Assembly (NCBI RefSeq): GCF_003604195.1
Contig: NZ_QXGR01000003.1
Location: 248,001-312,000, forward strand
Source: Simplicispira lacusdiani
Lineage (GTDB): Bacteria; Pseudomonadota; Gammaproteobacteria; Burkholderiales; Burkholderiaceae_C
Length of the DNA stretch: 64,000 nt
Direction of reading: 5' to 3'
The translations under genes were made by a program, and so were the position numbers. The notes beneath the pieces were generated by a model. It was given only the letters and a program-made list of their open reading frames with translations. It was not told the origin of the DNA and did no database searches. This document shows positions 27,189 to 41,585 of this stretch, one piece after another. Position 1 is the first letter of the stretch. Every line of letters begins with the position of its first letter.

Positions 27189-27482
27189 CGAAGGACTCCT
27201 TTGTGTCAGGTCTGCCACAGTGGCGGCAGCGGTCGCCGCCCGGAACCACCCGCCCCGAAACGGCCACCTGCCAGCGCAGTGTGGTTCGCTCGCATGACAC
27301 CGCCATGTCGGAACCATGGCGCCTACATGACACGCCCGTTCGCCGCTCCGGCCCGCGGCATCTCCCACCCATTCCAGGGGATAAGGTTTACCCGCACACG
27401 GGCAGCCCACCCCGGCTGATACAATTTCGCACACTTTCCGGCAAAGCCCGGCCCCCCACCTGGCCATGCCATCAGCGGCGAA
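27189..27482. promoter_or_regulatory. Divergent promoter region, olsB / GGDEF-EAL gene
   Basis: 294-bp gap between divergent genes. TACAAT at 27420-27425 is a plausible -10 for the GGDEF-EAL gene. An inverted repeat CGCCAT-(9 nt)-ATGGCG lies at 27301-27321, flanked on both sides by TGACAC. These TGTCA-type words do not show the 11-bp period expected of a Pho box. Confidence 0.35.
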
Positions 27483-29780
27483 ATGTCTTTTCAGAACGAC
27501 AGTACCGGATTGCCTCCATCCGCCCCCCTGACCGATACCTCCCTTGAGCGGACCTTGCGCGAGCAGCAGACGCTGCTGGACAACGCCGGGGCAGGCATTG
27601 CCTTCATCCGCCAGCGGCATGTGGTTCGTTGCAACCGGCGCTATGCCGAAATCTTCGGCTACGAATCCCCCGAGGCGCTGATCGGCCAGCAGAGCGAAAG
27701 CTTCCATCCCGACCCCACCGCCTTCCGCGAGCTGGGGCGCGCGGCCTATCCGGTGGTTTCTGCCGGGCAGACATTCCGTGTCGAGCGGATCATGCGCAGG
27801 CGCGACGGCACGATGTTCTGGGGCCGCCTGAGCGGCAGCCTGATCAACCCCAAGGACACATCGGAAGGCTCCATCTGGATCATCGACGACATCGACGAGC
27901 AGAAGAACGCCCAGGTACAGCTTGACGCCGCCATCTGCGAAAAGCAGATCCTCCTGGACAACGCCATGGTGGGCATCGTGTACCTGCGCGACCGGCAGTT
28001 GACGCGCTGCAACCGGCATTTCGAGCAAATGCTGGGCTACGAACCCGGCGAGTTGCTGGGCAGCCCTTCGCGGCGCTGGCTGCCAAGCGACGAAGCATGG
28101 GAGGACGTGGGCCGCCGCTGTTACGAGCCCCTCGCCAGGGGACTGGCTTTCGAGGGCGAGCTCTCGCTGTGCCGCAAGGACGGTACACCCGTGGTGTGCG
28201 TGGTGCGCAGCAAGGCCATCGATCCCTCGGACCTTGCCCTGGGGTCCATTTGGATCTGCATGGATATCACCGCGCGCAAGCAGGCGCAGTCGGAGCTGAT
28301 CCGGGTCCATGCGGAGCTGGAATCCCTGGTGGCCGAGCGCACCCAGCAGTTGCGCGAAACCGTGGACACCTTGCACCGCGAGATCGACGACCGCAAACTC
28401 GACCAGGAACGCATTTACTGGCTGGCGCACTACGACCCGCTGACCGGGCTGCCCAACCGCACGCTGCTGGCCGAGCGCAGCACCCAGGCCATCGAGGTGG
28501 CCCGCCAGGAGCAGACGCCGATTTCCGTGATCTTCCTCGACCTGGACCACTTCAAGCATGTGAACGACTCGCTCGGACACCGCGTGGGCGACGCGCTGCT
28601 GGTCCAGATCGCCAAGCGGCTGCGCGCCGTGGTCCGCGAGAAAGACACGGTCTGCCGCCTGGGCGGCGACGAATTTATCCTCCTGCTTCCAGGCGCCAAT
28701 GCACGGGGGGCCGCGCGGGTCGCGGGCAAGCTCCTGGAGGCCTCGCGCCAGCCCTACCAGATCGAGCACCATGAACTGACCATGGCGCCGTCGATGGGGA
28801 TTGCCGTATACCCGGACGACGGGACCGACTTCGACTCCCTGAGCCAGTCCGCCGACGTGGCCATGTACCGCGCCAAGCTCGATGGCCGCAACACCTACCG
28901 CTTCTTCACACCGGAGATGCAAGCCCGCTCGGTGCGCTCCCTGCAGCTGGAAAACGCCCTGCGCCGCGCGCTCGAACGCCAACAGTTCAGCCTGCACTAC
29001 CAGCCCCAGGTATGCATCGCCACGCAGCAGGTGCTGGGCGTCGAGGCGCTGCTGCGCTGGCAGCATCCCGAGCTGGGCATGGTTTCTCCCGCCGAGTTCA
29101 TCCCCATCGCCGAGGATTGCGGCCAGATCCTGCCCATCGGCGAATGGGTGCTGCGCACGGCGCTGGCGCAGCTCAAGCACTGGCACATGCAGGGGCTGAC
29201 GCTGCCCTCGATGTCGGTCAACCTCTCGGCCATCCAGTTCCGCCAGCCCAGCCTGCCCGAGCTGATCGCGCGCATCCTCGCCGAGACCGGCCTGTCGCCG
29301 GGATCGCTGGAGCTGGAGCTAACCGAGGGCGTGGCCATGGACGACCCGCGCATGGCGATCGCCACCATGGACCAGCTGCACAACCTGGGCGTGCAGCTCT
29401 CGATCGACGATTTCGGCACGGGTTATTCCTCGCTGAGCCAGCTCAAGCGCTTCCCGATCAGCAAGCTGAAGATCGACCAGTCCTTCGTGCGCGACCTCGG
29501 CGAGGACGCCAACGACCGCGCCATCGTCAGTGCCATCATCCGCATGGCGCAGGCCCTGGGCATGGAAACCATCGCCGAGGGCGTGGAAACACGCAGCCAG
29601 TTCGAGTTCCTACGCGACCAAGGCTGCACCCAGGCACAGGGCTTCTATTGCGGCCAACCGCAGCCTGCGGACCAGTTGCAGATCTACCTGCAGGCCTGCC
29701 GCAAGGCCGTGCAGAGCGGCGCGACCGCGAGCCCCCGCCAAAGCAGCCCACCGGACATCTTCACGGCCTTCCTGCGCTGA
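27483..29780 (+). CDS. PAS-PAS-GGDEF-EAL cyclic-di-GMP turnover protein
   Basis: 765-aa cytoplasmic sensor with two PAS domains (about residues 20-140 and 145-265), a short coiled-coil linker (AELESLVAERTQQLRETVDTL), a GGDEF domain (about 305-465) and an EAL domain (about 480-740). The active-site GGDEF is intact (CRLGGDEFILLL) and the EAL signature is intact (VLGVEALLRWQHPE, with DDFGTGYSSL and AEGVETRSQFEFL). Both synthesis and hydrolysis of c-di-GMP are therefore possible; which dominates cannot be read from sequence. No membrane segment. PAS ligand unknown. Confidence 0.95.
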   Translation: MSFQNDSTGLPPSAPLTDTSLERTLREQQTLLDNAGAGIAFIRQRHVVRCNRRYAEIFGYESPEALIGQQSESFHPDPTAFRELGRAAYPVVSAGQTFRVERIMRRRDGTMFWGRLSGSLINPKDTSEGSIWIIDDIDEQKNAQVQLDAAICEKQILLDNAMVGIVYLRDRQLTRCNRHFEQMLGYEPGELLGSPSRRWLPSDEAWEDVGRRCYEPLARGLAFEGELSLCRKDGTPVVCVVRSKAIDPSDLALGSIWICMDITARKQAQSELIRVHAELESLVAERTQQLRETVDTLHREIDDRKLDQERIYWLAHYDPLTGLPNRTLLAERSTQAIEVARQEQTPISVIFLDLDHFKHVNDSLGHRVGDALLVQIAKRLRAVVREKDTVCRLGGDEFILLLPGANARGAARVAGKLLEASRQPYQIEHHELTMAPSMGIAVYPDDGTDFDSLSQSADVAMYRAKLDGRNTYRFFTPEMQARSVRSLQLENALRRALERQQFSLHYQPQVCIATQQVLGVEALLRWQHPELGMVSPAEFIPIAEDCGQILPIGEWVLRTALAQLKHWHMQGLTLPSMSVNLSAIQFRQPSLPELIARILAETGLSPGSLELELTEGVAMDDPRMAIATMDQLHNLGVQLSIDDFGTGYSSLSQLKRFPISKLKIDQSFVRDLGEDANDRAIVSAIIRMAQALGMETIAEGVETRSQFEFLRDQGCTQAQGFYCGQPQPADQLQIYLQACRKAVQSGATASPRQSSPPDIFTAFLR

Positions 29781-29800
29781 CGGCGCCTGGCATCAGCGCA
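29773..29800. other. Hairpin at convergent gene ends
   Basis: TGCGCTGA-(12 nt)-TCAGCGCA spans the stop of the GGDEF-EAL gene and the stop of the convergent binding-protein gene. The stem is 8 bp and perfect, but no T-run follows on either side, so it is not a standard intrinsic terminator. It may protect 3' ends of both mRNAs. Confidence 0.4.
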
Positions 29801-30827
29801 TCGGATAGGCGTACATCAGTCCGCCTTGGCTCCACAGTCGGTTGGCGCCCCGCGTCAAGGCCAGTGGGGACCGGGCGCCCACGTTGCGCTCGAAGATCTC
29901 ACCGTAATGGCCCGTGGCCTTAAGCGCACGGGCCATCCATTCCCGGTCCAGCCCGAGCATCTTGCCGGTGTCGTCGGTGGCTCCCAGGAGGCGCTGCACC
30001 GCAGGGTCCTGGCTGCCGCCTTTCATCGCATCCACCCCTGCCTGGGTGATCCCGTGTTCCTCGGCCTCGATCAGTCCATGGATGACCCATGTGACGATGG
30101 CGTGCCATTCATCGTCCCCCCGGCGCACCAGCGGCCCGAGCGGCTCCTTGGAGATCAGGTCGGGCAGGATGGCGTGGTCGGCGGGCTTGGCCGCCTGCCT
30201 GCTGCGGATGGAAGCCAGGCCCGAGGCGTCGGTGCTGTACGCGCTGCAACGGCCCGCGAAATACGCAGAAGTGGCCGCGTCTTCCTTCTCGAACAGCACA
30301 AGCTGGATATCCAGGCCGCGCGCCCTGGAAAAATCGTTCAGGTTGCGCTCCGAGGTGGTGCCCGACTGCACGCACACCTTCTGGTTCTTGAGCTGCCGCG
30401 CGCTGCGGATGCCGCTGCGCACCGGCACGATGAACCCCTGTCCGTCATAGTAGGTGACGGCCGTGATGCGCAGGCCCATCGAGGCGTCGCGCGCGAGCGT
30501 GAACGTGGTGTTGCGCGACAGCACATCGACCTCGCCCGATTGCAGCGCGGTGAAGCGCTGCTGCGCGGTCAGGGGCACGTATTTGACCTTGCCGGCATCA
30601 CCCAGCACGGCGGCCGCGATGGCGCGGCAGACATCCACGTCCAGCCCCATCCACCGGCCACTCGCATCGGGCGCGGAAAAACCCGCCAGCCCGGTATGCA
30701 CTCCACACACCACCTGCCCTCGCGCCCGGACGCCATCGAGTGTCTTGCCGGCATGCGCCGGCATGGAAAGCAGGCCAGCGGCCATCGCCAGCAAGGCGGC
30801 CGAAGCCTTGAGCCGGTTCCTCTTCAT
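29793..30827 (-). CDS. Amino-acid ABC transporter substrate-binding protein (AapJ-like)
   Basis: 344-aa periplasmic binding protein. The signal peptide MKRNRLKASAALLAMAAGLLSMPAHA (cleavage near residue 26) is followed by the family 3 pattern GRWMGLDVDVCRAIAAAVLG and a C-terminal lobe ending in an AapJ-like RNVGARSPLALTRGANRLW..GGLMYAYP. Such proteins bind general L-amino acids. No permease or ATPase gene is adjacent, so it is an orphan here. The ATG at 30827 has GGAGATGG upstream; longer frames lack a signal peptide at the N-terminus. Confidence 0.88.
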   Translation of the reverse strand: MKRNRLKASAALLAMAAGLLSMPAHAGKTLDGVRARGQVVCGVHTGLAGFSAPDASGRWMGLDVDVCRAIAAAVLGDAGKVKYVPLTAQQRFTALQSGEVDVLSRNTTFTLARDASMGLRITAVTYYDGQGFIVPVRSGIRSARQLKNQKVCVQSGTTSERNLNDFSRARGLDIQLVLFEKEDAATSAYFAGRCSAYSTDASGLASIRSRQAAKPADHAILPDLISKEPLGPLVRRGDDEWHAIVTWVIHGLIEAEEHGITQAGVDAMKGGSQDPAVQRLLGATDDTGKMLGLDREWMARALKATGHYGEIFERNVGARSPLALTRGANRLWSQGGLMYAYPMR

Positions 30828-30908
30828 GCGACCATCTCCATCCATCTGTTCATGGCTTCCATGGCCGAGCATACCGGTTCCAGGCAATTTTTGCACAAGG
30901 GAAACTCC

Positions 30909-30957
30909 CCTCTGACGCCCAAGCGACAAGCGCCATCAGCTACATTTTCAGTAGCAT
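30909..30957 (-). repeat. Dispersed two-hairpin repeat, copy D (after glmM)
   Basis: Sense strand is the minus strand, beginning just after the glmM stop. It shows GCTAC-tgaaaat-GTAGC as first hairpin and GGCGC..GCGTC (one G-T pair) as second, ending CAGAGG. It lies in the 130-bp gap 30828-30957, upstream of the binding-protein gene; no promoter was identified there. Confidence 0.75.
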
Positions 30958-32292
30958 TCAGCTATGCCGCGCCGCATCGGCCAAGCGCTCGGCTGCCGCG
31001 CTGGCCTGCGCCAGATCGCGCGCCTCGACCATCACACGCAACAGGGGTTCGGTGCCGCTGGCGCGGATGAGGACGCGCCCGGTCTGGCCCAGCCCCGCCT
31101 CGACGGCCTGTGTCTCCTGGGCCAGCCGGCCGTTGGTGCGCCAGTCCTGGCCTGGCTGCAGGCGCACGTTGAGTAGCACCTGCGGAAACAGGGCCACGCC
31201 TTCGAGCAACTGCGCCAGGCTCTGGCCATTGCGCACGCAGGCCTGCAGCACCTGCAGGGCGCTGACGAGGCCATCCCCCGTGGTGTGCTTGTCCAGTACC
31301 AGCAGGTGGCCCGAGCCCTCGCCTCCCAGGTTCCAGCGGTGGCGCGCCAGCTCTTCAAGCACATAGCGGTCACCCACCTTGGCGCGCAACAGCGGCACGC
31401 CGCGCTCCTTCAGCGCCAATTCGATGGCCATGTTGGTCATGAGCGTCCCCACCACGCCGGGCACATGCTCATCACGCCCCATGCGGTCGCGCACCATCAG
31501 GTACAGCAGTTCATCGCCGTTGTAGAGACGGCCCGAGGCATCGACCATCTGCAGGCGGTCGGCGTCGCCGTCGAGGGCGATACCGTAGTCGGCATGGTTG
31601 GCGCGCACCGCCCGCACCAGGGCATCAGGGTGCGTGGCGCCCACTTCATGGTTGATGTTCAGGCCATCGGGCGCACAGCCGATGGCAATGACCTCGGCCC
31701 CCAGTTCATGGAATACCTTGGGCGCGATGTGGTACGCGGCCCCGTGCGCGGCATCGACCACGATCCTCAGGCCCTTGAGCGTGAGGTCCTGGGGAAAGGT
31801 GCTCTTGCAGAACTCGATGTAGCGCCCCGCCGCATCGTCGAGCCGGCGCGTCTTGCCCAGTGCGGCCGAATCAACCCAGACCGGCGGCTCGTCCAGCGCA
31901 GCCTCCACGGCCAACTCCCAGGCATCGGGCAACTTGGTGCCCTGGGCGCTGAAGAACTTGATACCGTTGTCTGGAAACGCGTTGTGGCTGGCCGAGATCA
32001 CCACGCCCAGGCTGGCGCGCTGCGCGCGCGTGAGATAGGCCACGCCCGGCGTGGGCAGCGGCCCAAGCAGCAGCACATCGACACCGGCGGAGTTGAACCC
32101 CGACTCCAGGGCGCTCTCCAGCATGTAGCCCGAGATACGCGTGTCCTTGCCGATCAGCACCAGGGGGCGCTCCTCGGTCTGGCGCAGCACGCGCCCCACG
32201 GCATGGGCCAGGCGCAGCACGAAGTCAGGGGTGATCGGGGCCTGGCCCACGGTGCCACGGATTCCGTCGGTGCCAAAGTACTTGCGTGTCAT
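30958..32292 (-). CDS. glmM: Phosphoglucosamine mutase GlmM
   Basis: 444-aa enzyme converting glucosamine-6-phosphate to glucosamine-1-phosphate for peptidoglycan and LPS. The phosphoserine loop [16 protein letters not shown] (active Ser about residue 102), the metal loop [11 protein letters not shown] (about 241-251), the sugar-binding GEGSGHL and the phosphate-binding [15 protein letters not shown] are all present. The start overlaps the folP stop by 4 bp (ATGA), so translation is coupled. The stop is immediately followed by a sense repeat copy. Confidence 0.97.
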   Translation of the reverse strand: MTRKYFGTDGIRGTVGQAPITPDFVLRLAHAVGRVLRQTEERPLVLIGKDTRISGYMLESALESGFNSAGVDVLLLGPLPTPGVAYLTRAQRASLGVVISASHNAFPDNGIKFFSAQGTKLPDAWELAVEAALDEPPVWVDSAALGKTRRLDDAAGRYIEFCKSTFPQDLTLKGLRIVVDAAHGAAYHIAPKVFHELGAEVIAIGCAPDGLNINHEVGATHPDALVRAVRANHADYGIALDGDADRLQMVDASGRLYNGDELLYLMVRDRMGRDEHVPGVVGTLMTNMAIELALKERGVPLLRAKVGDRYVLEELARHRWNLGGEGSGHLLVLDKHTTGDGLVSALQVLQACVRNGQSLAQLLEGVALFPQVLLNVRLQPGQDWRTNGRLAQETQAVEAGLGQTGRVLIRASGTEPLLRVMVEARDLAQASAAAERLADAARHS

Positions 32293-33161
32293 GCGGGGTT
32301 CTCCTCGTTGTTGTTGGTAGGGGCCGGGCTGCCGTCCTGCTGGTGCATGGCCCGCCAGACGCTGAGCGCCTGCGCCGTCTCGCGCACATCGTGCACGCGC
32401 ACCACGCGCGCGCCGCGCTCCACGGCCAACAGAGCGGCCGCCACGCTGGGCAGCAGCCGCTCACTTACGTCCAGCCCTGTCACGGCGCCCAGCGAGGACT
32501 TGCGCGACCAGCCCGCCAGCAGCGGGTAGCCCGGCGCCAGCAGCTCCCGCTGGCGCGCCAGCAGGGCGAAGTTCTGTTCCACGGTTTTGCCGAAACCTAT
32601 GCCGGCGTCCAGAACGATGCGGTTTTTTTCGACTCCCAAAGCGCGCAGATCCTGCGCCGCATGCTCCAGAAAAGTGAGCACCTGGGGCACACAGTCGCCG
32701 GCCATCGGCGCCACCTGCATGGTCTGCGGGTCGCGGTGCATGTGCATCAGGCACACGCCGCAGGACGGATGCGCGGCCACCACGGCGGCCGCGCCCGGCT
32801 GGCGCAGCGCCCAGATGTCATTGACGATGTCCGCCCCCAGCTCCAGCACCCGGTGCATGACCTCGGGTTTGTAGGTGTCCACCGAGACGGGTACGCCCAG
32901 ACGCACCGCCTCGCGCACCACGGGCAGCACGCGCGCGAGCTCCTCGTCCAGTGGCACGGCCGGGCTGCCGGGGCGGGTCGATTCCCCGCCAATGTCGAGG
33001 ATGTGGGCTCCGTCCGCGATAAGCCGCTCGCAGTGGCGCAGCGCGGCGGCCGTGGTGGCGTGGCGGCCGCCGTCGGAGAAGGAGTCCGGGGTCGCGTTGA
33101 CGATGCCCATGATCCGGGGGCGGCCCAGGTCGATGGCGAATCGGGCGGTTTGCCAGATCAT
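32289..33161 (-). CDS. folP: Dihydropteroate synthase FolP
   Basis: 290-aa folate-pathway enzyme joining p-aminobenzoate to hydroxymethyl-dihydropterin diphosphate; target of sulfonamides. The first signature [16 protein letters not shown] (about residues 17-32) and the second [10 protein letters not shown] are present, with the pterin-binding KSSLGAVTG near the C-terminus. The ATG at 33161 lies after the ftsH terminator hairpin, so it is preferred over the in-frame start at 33215, which would fall inside that hairpin. glmM follows with a 4-bp overlap. Confidence 0.94.
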   Translation of the reverse strand: MIWQTARFAIDLGRPRIMGIVNATPDSFSDGGRHATTAAALRHCERLIADGAHILDIGGESTRPGSPAVPLDEELARVLPVVREAVRLGVPVSVDTYKPEVMHRVLELGADIVNDIWALRQPGAAAVVAAHPSCGVCLMHMHRDPQTMQVAPMAGDCVPQVLTFLEHAAQDLRALGVEKNRIVLDAGIGFGKTVEQNFALLARQRELLAPGYPLLAGWSRKSSLGAVTGLDVSERLLPSVAAALLAVERGARVVRVHDVRETAQALSVWRAMHQQDGSPAPTNNNEENPA

Positions 33162-33186
33162 GTGCGGAAAAAGAAGGTGGGCTGAA

Positions 33187-33215
33187 AGGAAAAACGGGGC
33201 TGCAGGCCCCGTCAT
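33187..33215 (-). terminator. Intrinsic terminator after ftsH
   Basis: On the minus strand, ACGGGGC-ctgca-GCCCCGT is followed by TTTTTCC. It comes about 22 bp after the ftsH stop and before the preferred folP start, so folP-glmM either reads through or has its own promoter. Confidence 0.8.
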
Positions 33216-33236
33216 TCACATGGTGGCCACCCGGCC

Positions 33237-35156
<1,920 letters not shown>

Positions 35157-35199
35157 GCGGAACTCCGGTGAGGGTGGCGAAAGACGGGGACGTTATGCC

Positions 35200-35227
35200 A
35201 AATGGGTCCGATTTTAGGCTTTTCAAG
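35200..35227 (-). promoter_or_regulatory. Candidate sigma-32 (heat-shock) promoter of ftsH
   Basis: Minus strand: CTTGAAA (35221-35227), 13-bp spacer, ACCCATTT (35200-35207). The heat-shock consensus is CTTGAAA - 11 to 16 bp - CCCCATnT; the -35 is exact and the -10 differs at one position. It lies about 45 bp upstream of the ftsH ATG, within the gap between rlmE and ftsH. Confidence 0.65.
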
Positions 35228-35317
35228 GCATGCGCGGGCGGCAATACCCCCTGGCACCCCTGGGAGGATCGCGGGTTTTTCCCGTTCTCCTGCCCTGGCG
35301 CAAAACCCCGGCCGCGG

Positions 35318-35980
35318 TCAGGCCTGCTTTTTCAGACCGATGCCGACCAGAAAGGTTTCGGACGACTTGTCGCGCGACGCCTTGGGCTTGACGGGCTTGA
35401 CGGTCTTGAAGGTCTCGCGAAAGAGCTGCACCAGCTCGGCATAGCCGCCACCATGGAACAGCTTGACGACCAGCGCGCCCTCGGGCCGCAGGTGCGCGCA
35501 GGCGAAATCCACCGCCAGTTCCACCAGGAGGGTGATGCGCGTGGCGTCCGTCGAGGCAATGCCGGAGAGGTTGGGCGCCATGTCCGACACCACCACGTCG
35601 ATCGGACGCCCCTGCAGCGCCTGCTCCAATTGTTCCAGCACCTCGGGCTCGCGAAAATCCCCCTGCAGGTAGGTCACACCCTCGATAGGTTCCATGGGCA
35701 GGATGTCCAGCCCGATGATGCTGCCGTTGAGCGCGCCCACGGCAGCCCCCGAGGGCGAGAGGCGGCGGCGCACGTACTGGCTCCAGGCCCCGGGCGCGCA
35801 GCCCAGGTCCACCACCGTGGCACCCGGGCGGATCAGGCCGAACTGCTCGTCGATCTCCTTGAGCTTGTAGGCCGCGCGCGCGCGGTAGCCGTCTTTCTGG
35901 GCCTGCTTGACATAGGGGTCATTCACATGGTCGTTCAGCCATGCCTTGTTGACCTTCTTGCTCTGGGTTTTGGTTTTCAT
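35318..35980 (-). CDS. rlmE: 23S rRNA 2'-O-methyltransferase RlmE (FtsJ/RrmJ)
   Basis: 220-aa SAM-dependent enzyme methylating U2552 of 23S rRNA, a late step of 50S assembly. The SAM motif [19 protein letters not shown] (about residues 57-75) and catalytic K-D-K-E residues can be placed: Lys in [12 protein letters not shown], Asp in [11 protein letters not shown], Lys in [10 protein letters not shown]. The length is close to E. coli RlmE (209 aa). It heads the rlmE-ftsH heat-shock pair and is divergent from yhbY with only 32 bp between starts. Confidence 0.96.
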   Translation of the reverse strand: MKTKTQSKKVNKAWLNDHVNDPYVKQAQKDGYRARAAYKLKEIDEQFGLIRPGATVVDLGCAPGAWSQYVRRRLSPSGAAVGALNGSIIGLDILPMEPIEGVTYLQGDFREPEVLEQLEQALQGRPIDVVVSDMAPNLSGIASTDATRITLLVELAVDFACAHLRPEGALVVKLFHGGGYAELVQLFRETFKTVKPVKPKASRDKSSETFLVGIGLKKQA

Positions 35981-35999
35981 GCTTCTTTCGTCCTGCCTG

Positions 36000-36005
36000 G
36001 ATAAT
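36000..36005 (+). promoter_or_regulatory. -10 element immediately upstream of yhbY
   Basis: GATAAT at 36000-36005, with the yhbY ATG at 36013. A transcript from this element would start within a base or two of the ATG, so the mRNA may be leaderless. The -35 region (near 35977) is weak, and no Shine-Dalgarno is seen in the 32-bp gap. Confidence 0.4.
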
Positions 36006-36012
36006 ACGGCCC

Positions 36013-36489
36013 ATGCCCCAAATTGAACTCACTCCCGCCGAGCGCCGCGAATACCGTGCCGCCGCCCACCACCTCGACCCCGTCGTGCTCATCGGTGGAG
36101 ATGGCCTGACCCCCGGCGTGCGCAAGGAAATCGACGCCGCGCTGAATGCGCATGGCCTCATCAAGATCCGCGTCTTCGGCGACGACCGCGCCGCGCGCGA
36201 ATTGATGTACCAGGAACTGGCCGCCGAACTCAGCGCCGCGCCCATCCAGCACATCGGCAAGCTGCTGGTGCTGTGGCGCCCGCAACCCGCCAAGGAGCGC
36301 ACCGTCGACGAGGACCGCATGCCCGGCCCGCGCGACGTGAAAGTGCTCAAGTTCAGCAAGCGCGGCGGCCAGCGCCCCGAGATCAAGCAGATCCGCGTGC
36401 TCGGCAACCAGCGCCTCACGCCCGGCGGCCAGATCAAGCGCGCCAAGAAGCGCAAGCCGACCTCGGTGAAGAAACGCCAGGCCGACTAA
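36013..36489 (+). CDS. yhbY: YhbY family ribosome-associated RNA-binding protein
   Basis: 158-aa protein with a CRS1/YhbY (CRM) RNA-binding domain in residues 1-95: [31 protein letters not shown], and [11 protein letters not shown] in the core. E. coli YhbY is only 97 aa; here a basic C-terminal extension of about 60 residues ([15 protein letters not shown].. ending [14 protein letters not shown]) probably adds RNA contacts. It acts in 50S subunit maturation in E. coli. It is divergent from rlmE, another 50S assembly factor. Confidence 0.9.
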   Translation: MPQIELTPAERREYRAAAHHLDPVVLIGGDGLTPGVRKEIDAALNAHGLIKIRVFGDDRAARELMYQELAAELSAAPIQHIGKLLVLWRPQPAKERTVDEDRMPGPRDVKVLKFSKRGGQRPEIKQIRVLGNQRLTPGGQIKRAKKRKPTSVKKRQAD

Positions 36490-36493
36490 GCCG

Positions 36494-37243
36494 ATGACCA
36501 CCACCGCCGCCACGGCGCGCCAGCGCCATGTGATCTGCATGAAGTGGGGCACGAAATACGGCCCCGAGTACGTCAACCGCCTCTACGCCATGGTGCGCCG
36601 CCACCTCAGCGGCGACTTCAACTTCGTCTGCCTGACCGACGACAGCACCGGCATCCGCTCCGAGGTGCAGTGCCTGCCCATCCCGCCGCTGGACCTGCCC
36701 CCGGGCATTCCCGAGCGCGGCTGGACCAAGCTGGCCACCTTCAGCGCCGACCTGCACGGCCTGCGCGGGACGGCGCTGTTCCTCGACGTGGACGTGGTCA
36801 TCACCGGCAGCCTGGACGACTTCTTCACCCAGCCGGGCGAGTTCCTCATCATCCATGACTACAAGCGGCCCTGGCGCATCACCGGCAACTCGTCGGTGTA
36901 CCGCTTCGAGCTGGGCGCGCACCCGGATGTGCTGGAATACTTCCGCGGCCATTTCGACGAGATCCGCAAGCAGTTCCGCAACGAGCAGGCCTACCTGTCG
37001 GACTTCCTGCACAAGCAGGGCAAGCTGCAATACTGGCCCGCCGAGTGGTGCCCGAGCTTCAAGTACCACGGCATCCCCGCCTGGCCCACGAACTACTGGA
37101 AGGCGCCGTTCGTGCCGCCCGGCGCGCGCGTGGTGATCTTCCACGGGGAATGCAATCCGCCCGACGCCCTGGCGGGCCGGCGCAACCGGCGCTTTCGCTT
37201 CATCCAGCCCGCCACCTGGGTGGCCGAGCACTGGCGCGAATGA
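36494..37243 (+). CDS. Glycosyltransferase-like protein (GT-A fold)
   Basis: 249-aa cytoplasmic protein beginning 4 bp after the yhbY stop. It shows features of a GT-A fold: an N-terminal strand (RHVICMKWGTKYG), FNFVCLTDD and the metal-binding DxD in TALFLDVDVVITGSLDDFF (about residues 94-112). Downstream is a conserved FHGECNPPDAL segment. I recall similar hypothetical proteins in Burkholderiales but no defined acceptor. The tight spacing suggests co-transcription with yhbY, though a functional link is not evident. Confidence 0.75.
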   Translation: MTTTAATARQRHVICMKWGTKYGPEYVNRLYAMVRRHLSGDFNFVCLTDDSTGIRSEVQCLPIPPLDLPPGIPERGWTKLATFSADLHGLRGTALFLDVDVVITGSLDDFFTQPGEFLIIHDYKRPWRITGNSSVYRFELGAHPDVLEYFRGHFDEIRKQFRNEQAYLSDFLHKQGKLQYWPAEWCPSFKYHGIPAWPTNYWKAPFVPPGARVVIFHGECNPPDALAGRRNRRFRFIQPATWVAEHWRE

Positions 37244-37250
37244 CCCCCGC

Positions 37251-37679
37251 TCAGGCCGGCGGTTGTGCGCCGGCCGGGCGCAGCGTGTGCCACAGCGTGG
37301 CCAGCGCGCAGCACCACTGCAGGGTGTACATGAGCGTGCCCAGGCCATGCCAGAACTTCAGGTCCTGGCGCGCCACGATGCGCGGCGATACACCGAACTG
37401 CACCAGCAACGCCAGCAGCAGCCCACCCACTATGAAAAGTGTAGCTGCTCGCGCCCACGGATAAAGGGCTACATCGCCTTTTGGCCTTGAAATCAGAAGC
37501 AACACCATGCAGCACGCCACCGACAGCCAGGTCTGCGCGGCAAAGAGCTTGGCGGCCGTGTTGCCCGCCATGGCCGGCGTGGGCAGGTGCGCGAACAGCA
37601 ATGGCACGGCCATGAAGCCGATGGCACTGAGGCTCCCCCACCAGAGGGCGGCCAGCAGGGCAGGAAGGCGGGCCTTCAT
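37251..37679 (-). CDS. DUF4149 (TMEM205-like) membrane protein
   Basis: 142-aa inner-membrane protein with four hydrophobic segments (about residues 5-28, 45-65, 77-97, 112-132). The N-terminal ALLAALWWGSLSAIGFMAVPLLF and the HxxxxxMYxLQ-like segment near the end fit the DUF4149 family, whose function is unknown. An antisense repeat copy (37428-37488) encodes the loop between helices 2 and 3 and the start of helix 3 (LYPWARAATLFIVGG). It converges with the glycosyltransferase gene and precedes greA by 9 bp in the opposite transcriptional sense order (greA is upstream). Confidence 0.83.
   Translation of the reverse strand: MKARLPALLAALWWGSLSAIGFMAVPLLFAHLPTPAMAGNTAAKLFAAQTWLSVACCMVLLLISRPKGDVALYPWARAATLFIVGGLLLALLVQFGVSPRIVARQDLKFWHGLGTLMYTLQWCCALATLWHTLRPAGAQPPA
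37428..37488 (+). repeat. Dispersed two-hairpin repeat, copy E (inside DUF4149 gene)
   Basis: CACTAtgaaaagtgTAGCTG followed by GCCC-acggataaa-GGGC and a GGCC-type tail. It lies antisense within the leftward DUF4149 gene and is read through in frame as YPWARAATLFIV. Confidence 0.8.
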
Positions 37680-37688
37680 GCGCGCAGC

Positions 37689-38165
37689 TCAGGCGTAGCG
37701 GACGCCGACAATCTCGTAGCGGCGCACGCCGCCCGGGGCCTGCACCTCGGCCGTGTCGCCCTCTTCCTTGCCGATGAGCGCGCGGGCGATGGGACTGGAC
37801 ACATTGATCAGGCCCAGCTTCAGGTCAGCCTCGTCCTCGCCCACGATCTGGTAGGTGACGGCGTCGCCCGAATCCTCGTCTTCGAGTTCCACGGTGGCGC
37901 CGAACACCACCTTGCCGCCCGCGTCCACGGCGGAGGGGTCGATGACCTGCGCGGCCGAGAGCTTGCCCTCGACTTCCTGGATGCGGCCTTCGATGAAGCC
38001 TTGGCGGTCCTTGGCCGCCTCGTATTCGGCGTTTTCGCTCAGGTCGCCCTGGGCACGCGCCTCGGCGATGGCGGCGATCACCGCGGGGCGATCCACGGTC
38101 TTGAGGCGGTGCAGCTCGGCCTTGAGCTTCTCGGCGCCGCGCTTGGTAATGGGAATGGTGGCCAT
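37689..38165 (-). CDS. greA: Transcription elongation factor GreA
   Basis: 158-aa factor that stimulates transcript cleavage by backtracked RNA polymerase. The N-terminal coiled-coil ([17 protein letters not shown]..) carries the acidic tip in [22 protein letters not shown] (Asp41/Glu44 type). The C-terminal FKBP-like domain ends [10 protein letters not shown]. The length is exactly that of E. coli GreA; the ATG at 38165 removes a 21-residue basic in-frame extension. It lies downstream of carB across a terminator. Confidence 0.97.
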   Translation of the reverse strand: MATIPITKRGAEKLKAELHRLKTVDRPAVIAAIAEARAQGDLSENAEYEAAKDRQGFIEGRIQEVEGKLSAAQVIDPSAVDAGGKVVFGATVELEDEDSGDAVTYQIVGEDEADLKLGLINVSSPIARALIGKEEGDTAEVQAPGGVRRYEIVGVRYA

Positions 38166-38259
38166 TCGGTCAGTCTCCATTGGATAGGTGTGCCGCGCAC
38201 TCGGGCGCGGCCGGTTCCGGCGCGCCACGGGCCCATAGCGGGTTTATGGCGTCGCCAAA

Positions 38260-38290
38260 AGCAAACCGCCGCACGTTGCCGCGCGGCGGT
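38260..38290 (-). terminator. Intrinsic terminator after carB
   Basis: On the minus strand, ACCGCCGC-(10 nt)-GCGGCGGT is followed by TTGCTTTT. It lies about 40 bp after the carB stop and before greA. The remaining gap 38166-38260 should hold a greA promoter, but none is clear by eye. Confidence 0.75.
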
Positions 38291-38329
38291 GTTGGTTCAG
38301 GGCGCAATTATGCCGTGATTACGGCAGCT

Positions 38330-41575
<3,246 letters not shown>

Positions 41576-41585
41576 GGTGTGTCTA

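Noticed and set aside
27294..27333. TGACAC words upstream of olsB as a Pho box
   Set aside because: They are about 35 bp apart and lack the 11-bp period, so PhoB control of olsB is not supported by this site.
27189..29186. In-frame extension of olsB to 944 codons
   Set aside because: The extra part is antisense to the GGDEF-EAL gene; olsB has a strong Shine-Dalgarno at the ATG at 27188.
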